Shown piece after piece: positions 1 through 6,946 of a DNA stretch of 8,349 nucleotides. The position numbers and the translations under genes are program-made. The stretch is from an uncultured Oscillospiraceae bacterium (lineage in GTDB: Bacteria > Bacillota > Clostridia > Oscillospirales > Ruminococcaceae), in the NCBI GenBank assembly GCA_900555435.1, contig USLH01000103.1, positions 1-8,349 of the forward strand. The letters are read 5' to 3'. Position 1 is the stretch's first letter. Every line of letters begins with the position of its first letter. Below the pieces are notes generated by a model. It saw only the letters and a program-made list of their open reading frames with translations. It did not search any database and was not told where the DNA came from.

Positions 1-2179
1 CCTGCAGAACCTTGTTCATCCCGGGGTACTGATAGGCGAAGGCAAACCCCATGTGGTTCTTTTCGTCGTAGTAGTCCCGGATCACATCCTGCTCCGGACT
101 CAGCTGGGGAAGCCCCACTCCCACGACAATCACGCCGATGAGCCGGTCCCCCCGCAGGTCGATCCCCTCGGAAAACATCCCGCCCAGCACGCAGAAAGCG
201 GCGAAGGATTCCGCCGGCTCCTCAGAAAACTCCGCAAGAAACGCTTCTTTTTCCTCCTCCGTCAATCCGCTTTCCTGGATCACGCTGCGGATCTTCCCCT
301 TCGAAAGCTCCAGAAACCGCCGGTACACCTCCCCGCAATAGGCATAGGACGGAAAAAACACCATGTAGTTCCCCACCTTCGCCTCCACCGTTTCCATGAT
401 CAGCTGCGCCACCGTCTCGTAAGTATCCTCCCGCTTCTTATAAAGGGTGCTGACCCGGTCGGCAAGATAGATCCCCAGATTTTCCGGCTGAAACGGCGAC
501 GGCAGCGCAAAGAGTTTCGACTCCTCCGTCCCGCCCAGAACGGAAGCATAGTAAGGGAGCGGTGAAAGCGTCGCCGAAAAAAGCACCGCCGACGTCCCCC
601 GGCAAAGAGCCTGTCCCAGAAAATCCGAAGGATCCACGCAGTAAAGGGTCACCGCCGTATCCCGCTCCCCAAGCTGAGCCAGGGTCACATAGTGGCTGTC
701 GTAAAGCTCCGCCGTTTTCTGATAATTAAGAGCATCAAAATAAAGCTCCAAAACCTCCCCATGAGCCGGAGAACCGACGTTTTTCCGGAGCCATTCCTCG
801 CACCGGGGCACAAAAGAGGTCAGCGCCTCTCCGATCTCATCAATCTTATCCGTCTGCACATGGATCTGTTCTTCCCCGCAGGACTTTTTAAAATCCAAAA
901 ACGCCTGGTTCACCCTTCCGAACGCCGTCCGCAGCCGCTTATCCCCGGCACTTTTTGAAAGTTTCCGCTTCACCGCCAGAAAATCCGATTTTCTGAGCCT
1001 CGCCGAAAACATCTCCCGGGATCGATCCACCAAATTGTGGGCTTCATCCACTAAAAACGTGTATTCTCCGCCGCCGCTTTCGGCAAAAAAACGCCGCAGG
1101 TACACGTTGGGGTCGAAGAGATAGTTGTAATCGCAAAGGATGCAGTCGCTCCAGAGCGTCAGGTCAAGGCTCAGCTCAAAGGGGCAGACCCGGTGCTTTT
1201 TCGCATAGGCTTCGATGACCTCCCGGGTGAAGTTGTCTTCCTTTTGCAGCATCTCGAAAATGGCGGTGTTGACCCGATCAAAGTGCCCGTTTGCATAGAT
1301 GCACTCCTCCGGGTTGCAGCGCCGTTCTTCCAGAAAGCAGATCTTATCCTTTGCCGTCAGGGTCACGGTCTTGATCCGAATGGGCTGCTTCCGGAGCAGC
1401 GCCACGGCATCTTCCGCCGCCTTTCGGGTAATGGTCTTGGCGGTGAGATAGAAGATCCGCCGGGTCTTTCCTTCCCCCATGGCCTTCAAAGCGGGAAACA
1501 GGGCGGAAAGGGTCTTCCCCGTTCCGGTCGGGGCCTGACAGTAGAGCCGCCCCTCCTGCTCGATGGTGCGATAGACTGCCACCGCCAGCTGCCGCTGCCC
1601 CTTCCGGTAAGAGGGAAAGGGGAATTTCAGTTCTTGCAAGCTCCGATCCCTGAGAAATTCCCACTCCGTCTGCCAGTCCGCCCACATCTTGTACCGCCGG
1701 AGCAGGTCGAAAAAGAACTCCTCCAGCTCCGAAAGCGAGTAGGAACGGACGAACCGCTTGATCTCCTCCGTTTCCACATGGAAATAAGTCAGCCGGATCT
1801 TCATTTCCTGCCGGCCGTTTTCCGCCGCATAAAAATAGGCGTAGCAGATCGCCTGCGCCCAGTGGAGACGGTTATAGTCCGGCATGATCAGCTCCAGCGG
1901 CACGGCGGTGGTCTTTATCTCATCCACCCAGACGTCGCCGTCCTCCGTAAAGATCCCGTCGGCCCGCCCTTCGATCACAAAGGTCGTTCCCTCATAAGAA
2001 CAGCTGTGAGAAAAGCGCACCTCCGCCTTGTAGTTCTCCCCTTCTTCTTTTTGAAGGCGGCGGTGGATGCGGCTGCCCTCCAGCGCCCGGTCGGCGCCGC
2101 CGAACCGGTTGTCGATGCTGCCGCCCTTTAAGACGAACTCCACCAGCTGCCGCACCGGCAGTTTGACAAAGGGTTCCAC
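1..2179 (-). CDS. Rad3/DinG-type Fe-S DNA helicase with N-terminal PD-(D/E)XK nuclease domain (C-terminus cut off)
   Basis: Superfamily 2 ATP-dependent DNA helicase of the XPD/DinG group, probably acting in DNA repair or recombination in the cytoplasm. I translated the minus strand by hand; 726 codons are open to the window edge. Residues 1 to about 185 look like a PD-(D/E)XK nuclease: D74 in GRADGI and E87-x-K89 in DEIKTT are the expected metal-binding and catalytic residues. A Q-like motif (RKGQRQ, from 192) precedes Walker A APTGTGKT (216-223). Cysteines C281, C288, C293 and C332 (followed by PFE) lie between Walker A and the DEAH box (VDEAH, 377-381), as expected for the XPD-type 4Fe-4S cluster. 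SATL is at 535-538, and a motif V-like FSEGIDL lies near the end. The visible part stops at Q726, where motif VI (QxxGRxxR) should begin, so I infer a few dozen residues are missing. The start chosen is GTG at 2179, which has a GGGAGG site 8 bases upstream; an in-frame ATG at 2200 has no site. The product and domains are clear, but the substrate is not. Confidence 0.93.
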   Translation of the reverse strand, partial: MEPFVKLPVRQLVEFVLKGGSIDNRFGGADRALEGSRIHRRLQKEEGENYKAEVRFSHSCSYEGTTFVIEGRADGIFTEDGDVWVDEIKTTAVPLELIMPDYNRLHWAQAICYAYFYAAENGRQEMKIRLTYFHVETEEIKRFVRSYSLSELEEFFFDLLRRYKMWADWQTEWEFLRDRSLQELKFPFPSYRKGQRQLAVAVYRTIEQEGRLYCQAPTGTGKTLSALFPALKAMGEGKTRRIFYLTAKTITRKAAEDAVALLRKQPIRIKTVTLTAKDKICFLEERRCNPEECIYANGHFDRVNTAIFEMLQKEDNFTREVIEAYAKKHRVCPFELSLDLTLWSDCILCDYNYLFDPNVYLRRFFAESGGGEYTFLVDEAHNLVDRSREMFSARLRKSDFLAVKRKLSKSAGDKRLRTAFGRVNQAFLDFKKSCGEEQIHVQTDKIDEIGEALTSFVPRCEEWLRKNVGSPAHGEVLELYFDALNYQKTAELYDSHYVTLAQLGERDTAVTLYCVDPSDFLGQALCRGTSAVLFSATLSPLPYYASVLGGTEESKLFALPSPFQPENLGIYLADRVSTLYKKREDTYETVAQLIMETVEAKVGNYMVFFPSYAYCGEVYRRFLELSKGKIRSVIQESGLTEEEKEAFLAEFSEEPAESFAAFCVLGGMFSEGIDLRGDRLIGVIVVGVGLPQLSPEQDVIRDYYDEKNHMGFAFAYQYPGMNKVLQ

Positions 2180-2187
2180 TTTTCCCA

Positions 2188-2193
2188 CCTCCC
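2188..2193 (-). promoter_or_regulatory. Ribosome binding site deciding the helicase start (GGGAGG)
   Basis: On the minus strand GGGAGG lies 8 bases before the GTG at 2179. It falls inside the reading frame of the alternative ATG at 2200, so it only makes sense if GTG is the main start. The promoter upstream would start transcription at about 2201, leaving almost no leader for the ATG. Confidence 0.7.
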
Positions 2194-2207
2194 GAAACAT
2201 TTATTCC

Positions 2208-2236
2208 ATTGTACCACGGTCGGAGGAATTTGACAA
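2208..2236 (-). promoter_or_regulatory. SigA-type promoter of the helicase gene
   Basis: On the minus strand the -35 is TTGTCA (2236-2231), followed by a 17-base spacer and a -10 TACAAT (2213-2208). A TG one base before the -10 gives an extended -10. The predicted transcript start is near 2201, about 22 bases before the GTG start codon. Confidence 0.72.
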
Positions 2237-2265
2237 GGCAGCAAGCGGAAAATTTGTAAATACAG

Positions 2266-2294
2266 TTGTCATTTTAAAAGGTTTGCGGTATAAT
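2266..2294 (+). promoter_or_regulatory. SigA-type promoter of xpaC-telA
   Basis: The -35 is TTGTCA (2266-2271), followed by a 17-base spacer and a consensus -10 TATAAT (2289-2294). The predicted start is near 2301, giving a leader of about 34 bases before the xpaC ATG. The region around it is AT-rich compared with the flanking genes. This promoter is back to back with the helicase promoter, with 29 bases between the two -35 boxes. No convincing operator was seen. Confidence 0.82.
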
Positions 2295-2334
2295 AAAAAG
2301 TAAGATCGAATCATCCTGTCAAAAGAGGAGTTCC

Positions 2335-3555
2335 ATGGATAAACGTTTTTTCACCAATCTGGGCAATGACATCAAAAAGGCCACCGAGTCCAAAGATTTT
2401 TCCCAGCTGGGTCAGAATATCAGCGATACCGTAAACCAGACGGTGAACGACGTTCTGAACTCGGTTCAGGATGCAATGAAGCAGGTCTCTTCCGGCCCGA
2501 AGGTCACCGTCCTTCCCAAGGAGAATGCAGAAAAAAAGCCCCAGTGGAACTATGCCCACCCCAATGAGAAAAAGCCGATTCCGGTCCGGCAGACATCCGC
2601 TCTCTCCAAAAAAGGCTGGCGTATGCCGGATAAGTCCGATTTGCCCGGAACCCTTTTATCGGTAGCAGGCGGGATCTTGACACCTCTTTCTGTTATTACC
2701 TATATCTGGAAGCTGATGGACGGTTCTTATGGGAGGTTTTTTCCCTTTTCGATTGCTATGGTTTCCGCTTGCCTTTTCGGGGTCATATTGGCTGCGGCCG
2801 GATCCTCCCTGCGGGGACGGTACCGCCGCTGCCGGGACTATCTGATCCTTGCAGGGAACGCCGGGTTCATTTCCGTGGAGCAGCTGGCTTCCGCCACCGG
2901 AAGATCCCAGGAATTTGTCGCCAAAGACCTTTCCCGGATGATCCGCGGCAAAATGATCAAAAACGCCCACTTAGACGATCAGGGCACCTGCCTGATGCTC
3001 GACAATGCCACCTATCAGCAGTACCTCCAGCTGCAGCGGTCCATCAAGGACCGGCAGGCGGAGGAAGAGCGAATCCGCCTGGAATGCGAAGCCGACCCCC
3101 AGCGGGCGGAGCTTTATCGCACTGTTCAGGAGGGCAAGGACTACATTCGCCAGATCAAGGAGGCAAACGACGCCATCCCTGGCGAGGAGATCTCCGAAAA
3201 GCTCTTCCGGCTGGAAAATGTTATCACCCGGATCTTCGACCATGTGGAGAAGCATCCGGAAAAACTGCCGGAAATCGGCAAGTTCCTGCGCTACTACCTC
3301 CCCACGACCTTAAAGCTGGTCAACGCCTATCGGGACTTTGAAAAACAGCCGGTGCAGGGCGAAAACATCTGCAAAGCCAAAGAGGAGATCTGCACCTCCC
3401 TTGACACCATCAACACTTCCTTTGAAAACCTGCTGGACAGTCTTTTTGAAGACGATGCGCTGGATATTTCTACCGACATCTCTGTCCTGCACACGATGCT
3501 GGCGCAGGAGGGCCTGACCGGCTCGGATTTTTCCAAAGACAAAACAAACACTTAA
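2335..3555 (+). CDS. xpaC: XpaC family membrane protein (5-bromo-4-chloroindolyl phosphate hydrolysis family)
   Basis: A 406-residue protein of the XpaC family (Pfam PF10112). The family is named after a Bacillus subtilis gene reported to affect hydrolysis of the phosphatase dye X-phos; its biochemical role is not settled. Residues 1-50 are polar and probably helical, followed by a basic, proline-rich linker. Two hydrophobic segments (about 104-126 and 136-157) form a membrane hairpin, and the arginine-rich stretch after the second suggests that the C-terminal part is cytoplasmic. Residues 163-222 read like a winged-helix fold, with short helices, a candidate recognition helix at about 191-204, then a beta wing. 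A charged coiled-coil-like part (about 225-280) leads into the conserved C-terminal helical region (about 285-335, with KLPEIGKFLRYYLPTT). The ATG has a purine-rich AGAGGAG site ending 4 bases upstream. It is first in an operon with telA, 18 bases downstream, which is the usual partner and supports the call. Confidence 0.88.
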   Translation: MDKRFFTNLGNDIKKATESKDFSQLGQNISDTVNQTVNDVLNSVQDAMKQVSSGPKVTVLPKENAEKKPQWNYAHPNEKKPIPVRQTSALSKKGWRMPDKSDLPGTLLSVAGGILTPLSVITYIWKLMDGSYGRFFPFSIAMVSACLFGVILAAAGSSLRGRYRRCRDYLILAGNAGFISVEQLASATGRSQEFVAKDLSRMIRGKMIKNAHLDDQGTCLMLDNATYQQYLQLQRSIKDRQAEEERIRLECEADPQRAELYRTVQEGKDYIRQIKEANDAIPGEEISEKLFRLENVITRIFDHVEKHPEKLPEIGKFLRYYLPTTLKLVNAYRDFEKQPVQGENICKAKEEICTSLDTINTSFENLLDSLFEDDALDISTDISVLHTMLAQEGLTGSDFSKDKTNT

Positions 3556-3573
3556 CATAGGAGGAAACCCGCA

Positions 3574-4722
3574 ATGACCGAAGAAATGCTGAAAGACGCC
3601 GCCCCGACCCTGACCTTCGAGCCCTTCGCCGAAGAAAAGGCCGAGACCCTTGCCGTTCAGGAACCGGCTCCCGCCGTGGAAGCTCCCGTTTTTGACGAAA
3701 GCTCCCTGACCCCCGAAGAAAAGAAAATGGTAGACGACTTTTCCGCCCAGATCGACCTTGCAAACACCAATCTGGTGCTGCAGTTTGGATCTGGTGCCCA
3801 GAAAAAGATCGCCGACTTCTCTGAAACCGCCCTTGCAAACGTCCGCACCAAGGACTTAGGCGAAGTTGGCGATGTCCTTTCCAGCGTCGTCACCCAGCTC
3901 AAGAGCTTCGACGTGGACGAGGAGGAAAAGGGCTTCTTCGGCTTTTTCAAAAAGAATGCCAACAAAGTCACCGCTCTCCGTGCCAAATATGAAAAGGCCG
4001 AAGGCAACATCAACCAGATCAGCACCGTCCTTGAAAACCATCAGGTCCAGCTGATGAAGGACGCCGCTATGCTGGACAAGATGTATGAGATGAACAAGGT
4101 CTACTTCAAGGAACTTTCCATGTACATCTTAGCCGGCAAGAAAAAGCTGGCGGACGTGCAAGCAAACGAACTGCCCGCCCTGGTGGAGAAGGCTTCCAAA
4201 ACCGGTCTCCCCGAAGACGCACAGGCCGCCAACGACCTCGCCAATCTCTGCAACCGCTTTGAAAAGAAGATCCACGATTTGGAATTGACCCGGATGATCT
4301 CCATCCAGATGGCTCCCCAGATCCGACTGGTTCAGGGCAACGACACCCTGATGTCTGAAAAGATCCAGTCTACCTTGGTCAACACCATCCCCCTCTGGAA
4401 GAGCCAGATGGTCTTGGCTCTGGGCGTTGCCCACTCCCAGCAGGCAGCCGCCGCCCAACACGCCGTCACCGACATGACCAACGAGCTGTTGAAAAAGAAC
4501 GCCGAGACCCTCAAGATGGCAACCATAGAGACCGCCAAGGAATCCGAACGGGGCATCGTGGATATCGAGACCCTGACCCACACCAATGAAATGCTTATCT
4601 CCACTCTGGACGAAGTGCTGCAGATCCAGCAGGACGGTCGTACCCGCCGCAAGGACGCCGAGGCCGAGCTTGGCCGCATTGAGACCCAGCTGAAGCAGAA
4701 GCTCTTAGAGATCCGGAACTAA
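3574..4722 (+). CDS. telA: Toxic anion resistance protein, TelA/KlaA/YaaN family
   Basis: A 382-residue protein of the TelA family (Pfam PF05816). Members were first linked to tellurite resistance on plasmids and are now seen as general envelope or chemical stress proteins; the molecular activity is unknown. It has no signal peptide or membrane segment, so it is probably cytoplasmic or membrane-associated through XpaC. Residues 1-45 are an acidic, proline/alanine-rich disordered tail. The remainder is almost all helical. GFFGFFKK (120-127) is a family-typical aromatic patch. Residues 239-279, with TRMISIQMAPQIR, VQGN and LVNTIPLWKSQM, are the most recognisable family signature. The C-terminal 300-382 is a long charged helix, probably coiled coil. 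The length is normal for the family. The start ATG has AGGAGG 9 bases upstream, and the gene follows xpaC by 18 bases as in B. subtilis xpaC-yaaN, so both should come from the promoter at 2266. The specific anion or toxin handled cannot be read from the sequence. Confidence 0.93.
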   Translation: MTEEMLKDAAPTLTFEPFAEEKAETLAVQEPAPAVEAPVFDESSLTPEEKKMVDDFSAQIDLANTNLVLQFGSGAQKKIADFSETALANVRTKDLGEVGDVLSSVVTQLKSFDVDEEEKGFFGFFKKNANKVTALRAKYEKAEGNINQISTVLENHQVQLMKDAAMLDKMYEMNKVYFKELSMYILAGKKKLADVQANELPALVEKASKTGLPEDAQAANDLANLCNRFEKKIHDLELTRMISIQMAPQIRLVQGNDTLMSEKIQSTLVNTIPLWKSQMVLALGVAHSQQAAAAQHAVTDMTNELLKKNAETLKMATIETAKESERGIVDIETLTHTNEMLISTLDEVLQIQQDGRTRRKDAEAELGRIETQLKQKLLEIRN

Positions 4723-4730
4723 AAGAAATC

Positions 4731-4778
4731 AAAAACTCCCCGGCACATCCGAAAAACGGATCGTGCCGGGGAGTTTTT
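4731..4778. terminator. Bidirectional intrinsic terminator between telA and the M14 peptidase gene
   Basis: A perfect 11-pair stem joins CTCCCCGGCAC (4736-4746) to GTGCCGGGGAG (4763-4773). It is continued inward by ATCCG/CGGAT (4747-4751 with 4757-4761) with one bulged C at 4762 and an AAAAA loop. The stem is flanked by AAAAA (4731-4735) and TTTTT (4774-4778), so each strand ends in a U tract. It lies 8 bases after the telA stop. On the other strand it begins at the TAA stop of the peptidase gene (4779-4777), so it can end both converging operons. Confidence 0.93.
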
Positions 4779-5817
4779 ATTCACTCAGATAAGTAAGCAT
4801 TGCTTTTGCAAAACAATTCCCCAACTTTTTGATTCTTTCTTCTGTAAAAGGATTTTCTTTCGTGCCAAAGTAGGCTGTTTCCAACGTAAACGCTACCTTT
4901 TCACTCAAGTGATTCATATACCCCGCAAAATGGCTATTCGCTGAATTATTCCAAGTGACTCCAAAAGGATGGTTGTTTTCACATCGATACTGAAAAGCGT
5001 CCGGAGTGATCTCCGATTCCAAAAGATCGCCGAAATGTCGGTACTCTCTCCCATGCTGCGTATCATTGCACGTAATAAAGCAGAAATCGTTTTCTCCGCC
5101 TATGTGCCAGGGAGAGTGAAAATCACAGCCGAACACTACAGAACGTTCTCTTGCAATCTCCATGATCCTCTTTGTCTCTGGATAGATCGGATTTTCAATG
5201 TAATCCCTGTTATGATCGTGAGGGATCCGGCCTTTCCCCTGATCCCCGTCGACCACTCCGTCAAGGTCCACAAAAGGAACTGCAAGAACATGGAAAGGCA
5301 AGTTCTTTTCTTTTAACAAATCCTCCAGAACACCTTCCAGCACATAATCGCCGGTAGACTCGCAGGCGTGATGCCGAGCTGTCAGAAAAACCGTCTTTTC
5401 CCCTTGACCAAACTCGATCAAAGGAACGCTCCGTCCTTTTCTCGTCTTGCACAGCTCCTGAACTTCTACGCCGTGTTTGCAGGCAAACTCCCGGAAGCGC
5501 TCCTCTGAATAAAGCATATGGTGTGCAAAATAGACCCGATTTTCTTCTTCGTCAAAGGTATAGGTAAAACTGTTTTCGCCTACGCTTCCAAGCCAGACCC
5601 ATTGGGCCAGATTCCTACTTACAGCCGGACCGAAATACCCCAATCGATTCTCATCAAAATGGAAAGTTAAGGTGCTTCCGCCTGCATTTTCAACGCAAAA
5701 GGCCCAATAGAACCAGTCCTGTCCGGAATCCCTTATTTCGTTTTTCAAAAAAATATCCGTGCCATTCTCTTCAACAACCTGAATATTCCCGCCGGGAAAA
5801 TTGCTGTGGATCACCAT
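4777..5817 (-). CDS. M14 family zinc carboxypeptidase-like protein (cytosolic carboxypeptidase-like architecture)
   Basis: A 346-residue predicted metallopeptidase that would remove C-terminal residues from a peptide or protein, or cleave an amide in a cell-wall peptide. Residues 1 to about 110 resemble the beta-sandwich domain found before the catalytic domain in cytosolic carboxypeptidase-like M14 proteins (WFYWAFCVENAGGSTLTFHF region). The catalytic part shows the zinc motif H150-A-C-E153, the second zinc histidine H234 in CDFHS, the substrate-binding pair N203-R204, and a candidate catalytic glutamate E313 in TLETAYFG. All key residues appear present, so it should be active. There is no signal peptide, so it is probably cytoplasmic. 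The ATG has GGAGGGG ending 5 bases upstream. It lies 26 bases after the [2Fe-2S] gene and is probably the last gene of that transcript. Its base composition is unusual: about 41% GC in seven 60-base lines counted by hand, against about 63% in two neighbouring lines. The physiological substrate is unknown. Confidence 0.88.
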   Translation of the reverse strand: MVIHSNFPGGNIQVVEENGTDIFLKNEIRDSGQDWFYWAFCVENAGGSTLTFHFDENRLGYFGPAVSRNLAQWVWLGSVGENSFTYTFDEEENRVYFAHHMLYSEERFREFACKHGVEVQELCKTRKGRSVPLIEFGQGEKTVFLTARHHACESTGDYVLEGVLEDLLKEKNLPFHVLAVPFVDLDGVVDGDQGKGRIPHDHNRDYIENPIYPETKRIMEIARERSVVFGCDFHSPWHIGGENDFCFITCNDTQHGREYRHFGDLLESEITPDAFQYRCENNHPFGVTWNNSANSHFAGYMNHLSEKVAFTLETAYFGTKENPFTEERIKKLGNCFAKAMLTYLSE

Positions 5818-5843
5818 TTCTACCCCTCCAAAATCAGAGATTT

Positions 5844-6050
5844 TTACGTCGCTTCGTACATCAGGTCGGCGATCACGTCAAACACCTGATCCCGACACTT
5901 CCCGCAGATGGAACCGCAGCCGGTCCCCTTCTGCACCAGATCGAATGCAGCGTCCATATCCGCAAGGCTATCCGCCTCGTAAAGGATCTTTGCAATATCC
6001 GAGCGCCAGATGCCCTGGCAGCTGCAGACCAACTTGTCTTCCGCTGACAC
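5844..6050 (-). CDS. Small BFD-like [2Fe-2S]-binding protein
   Basis: A 68-residue protein of the BFD-like [2Fe-2S] fold (Pfam PF04324), the fold of bacterioferritin-associated ferredoxin and of the small domains in nitrite reductases and amine oxidoreductases. The ligand pattern is C9-S-C11 followed by QGI near the N-terminus and C49-G-K-C52 near the C-terminus, with the short helical region between. An extra cysteine, C45, precedes the second pair (GTGCGSICGKC). It probably carries one electron-transfer cluster in the cytoplasm. The start chosen is GTG at 6050, because AAGGAGG lies 8 bases upstream and gives a protein that begins just before the first cysteine pair. A longer frame reaching back to 6161 would overlap the preceding gene by about 100 bases and add unrelated residues. 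It sits 13 bases after the CmpB-like gene. The partner enzyme is not identified; iron release from ferritin is only one option. Confidence 0.87.
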   Translation of the reverse strand: MSAEDKLVCSCQGIWRSDIAKILYEADSLADMDAAFDLVQKGTGCGSICGKCRDQVFDVIADLMYEAT

Positions 6051-6058
6051 GAGGATCT

Positions 6059-6065
6059 CCTCCTT
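6059..6065 (-). promoter_or_regulatory. Ribosome binding site of the [2Fe-2S] gene, overlapping the previous stop codon
   Basis: On the minus strand AAGGAGG shares its first two bases with the TAA stop (6066-6064) of the CmpB-like gene and ends 8 bases before the GTG at 6050. It fixes this GTG as the start and suggests re-initiation by ribosomes finishing the upstream gene. Confidence 0.8.
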
Positions 6066-6933
6066 AAGATTCGGCCGGATCTTCTCCGTCCTTCGATTTT
6101 TTCCGCCGGGGCAGCTTCCAGTTTTCCCGGAGCCGATCCAGCGCATCGTTCCGCTTCGCATCCGACAGGTTCGGGAACGCCTTCAGCAAACGGCGATGAA
6201 ACCAGCCGCTCCCCTTGGCGGCGTCGGCGGCCTTCTTCCGATGCTCCTCCACATACTCTTTGAGGGACATCCCTTCCGGCAGCCGGTACTGATTGAGCCT
6301 TGCCTCCAGAGAAGCCTTGGATTCCTGGGTCTTCTCCCGCATCTCCGTTTTGATCTGAGCGGCAGCCGCCTCGGTGCGGGTACGGACTTCCTCCAGGATC
6401 CGATGGATCTCCTCCATCTTGCCCTTGAGGATGAGGATGGAGCGGACGGTGACGATGGTATCCGCTACAAAAATAACCCCGATGGCAAGGCAGATCCAGA
6501 GGAGCCACTTTTCCGGGATCTTCCCGATCATCCCGGAGATCCACGGATGCAGCACCCGCATGAGGATGACCGACAGCCCGCCGAACATCAGCGAGTTCAG
6601 AAGGCAGACCCGGCCGTTGATCTGGAATTTATACCGGGAATAGTCCCACCACTTCATATGAAAGAGCTTTTCCAGCAAAACGGAGGTCAGGTATTCCAGC
6701 ACCGTGGTCACCATCATCCCTGAAAGGAACAAAGCGACGAGGTTTTTCTCCGTAGAGCGGAGCAGCAGGATCACCAGCACGGCTCCGAAGCCGTAAACCG
6801 GGCAGACCGGGCCGTTTAAAAAGCCCCGATTCACGAATTTCCGGCTTCCCACCGAGCAGTAGAAGGTCTCGCAGGCCCAGCCTAAAATGCTGTAAGCCGT
6901 AAAATACAGGAACCACAGGCAAAACGTTTGCAT
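6064..6933 (-). CDS. CmpB-like polytopic membrane protein (putative ABC transporter permease family)
   Basis: A 289-residue membrane protein matching the family annotated as putative ABC-transporter type IV or CmpB (Pfam PF06541). The transporter assignment is by annotation tradition, and I see no ATPase partner nearby. The N-terminal half has about five hydrophobic segments (roughly 4-25, 43-59, 64-86, 108-127 and 142-164). The family signature surrounds the first loop: ILGWACETFYCSV, then RGFLNGPVCPVYGFGA (36-51). A second conserved patch is WWDYSRYKFQINGRVCLLNSL (95-115). After the last segment comes a charged coiled coil (about 168-215), a C-terminal motif RRLLKAFPNLSDAK (247-260) seen in other long family members, and a basic tail. 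The ATG has AGGAGG 7 bases upstream, overlapping the stop of the preceding gene. The function is unknown; envelope homeostasis is a guess. Confidence 0.85.
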   Translation of the reverse strand: MQTFCLWFLYFTAYSILGWACETFYCSVGSRKFVNRGFLNGPVCPVYGFGAVLVILLLRSTEKNLVALFLSGMMVTTVLEYLTSVLLEKLFHMKWWDYSRYKFQINGRVCLLNSLMFGGLSVILMRVLHPWISGMIGKIPEKWLLWICLAIGVIFVADTIVTVRSILILKGKMEEIHRILEEVRTRTEAAAAQIKTEMREKTQESKASLEARLNQYRLPEGMSLKEYVEEHRKKAADAAKGSGWFHRRLLKAFPNLSDAKRNDALDRLRENWKLPRRKKSKDGEDPAES

Positions 6934-6940
6934 CGTTTTT

Positions 6941-6946
6941 CCTCCT
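6941..6946 (-). promoter_or_regulatory. Ribosome binding site of the CmpB-like gene, overlapping the previous stop codon
   Basis: On the minus strand TAGGAGG contains both the TAG stop (6947-6945) of the dehydratase-like gene and the AGGAGG site (6946-6941), 7 bases before the ATG at 6933. This points to coupled translation of the two genes. Confidence 0.78.

Noticed and set aside
1193..2131. Long plus-strand open frame (312 codons) opposite the helicase gene
   Set aside because: It is the antisense shadow of the nuclease-helicase, whose motifs are unmistakable. It gives a low-complexity proline/leucine/arginine-rich product and has no ribosome binding site.
2230..2235. Plus-strand TTGACA as a second -35 box for xpaC
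   Set aside because: At 16-19 bases downstream there is no acceptable -10. The bases are better explained as part of the minus-strand -35 (2231-2236).
2255..2264. Short inverted repeat TGTA-AA-TACA just before the xpaC -35 as an operator
   Set aside because: Four-base arms arise easily by chance in AT-rich DNA. It has the opposite orientation to the CopY/BlaI TACAnnTGTA type, and no second copy is seen.
5844..6161. Longer 105-codon version of the [2Fe-2S] gene starting at 6161
   Set aside because: The extra N-terminus overlaps the CmpB-like gene and resembles no BFD protein. The GTG at 6050 has a perfect ribosome binding site.
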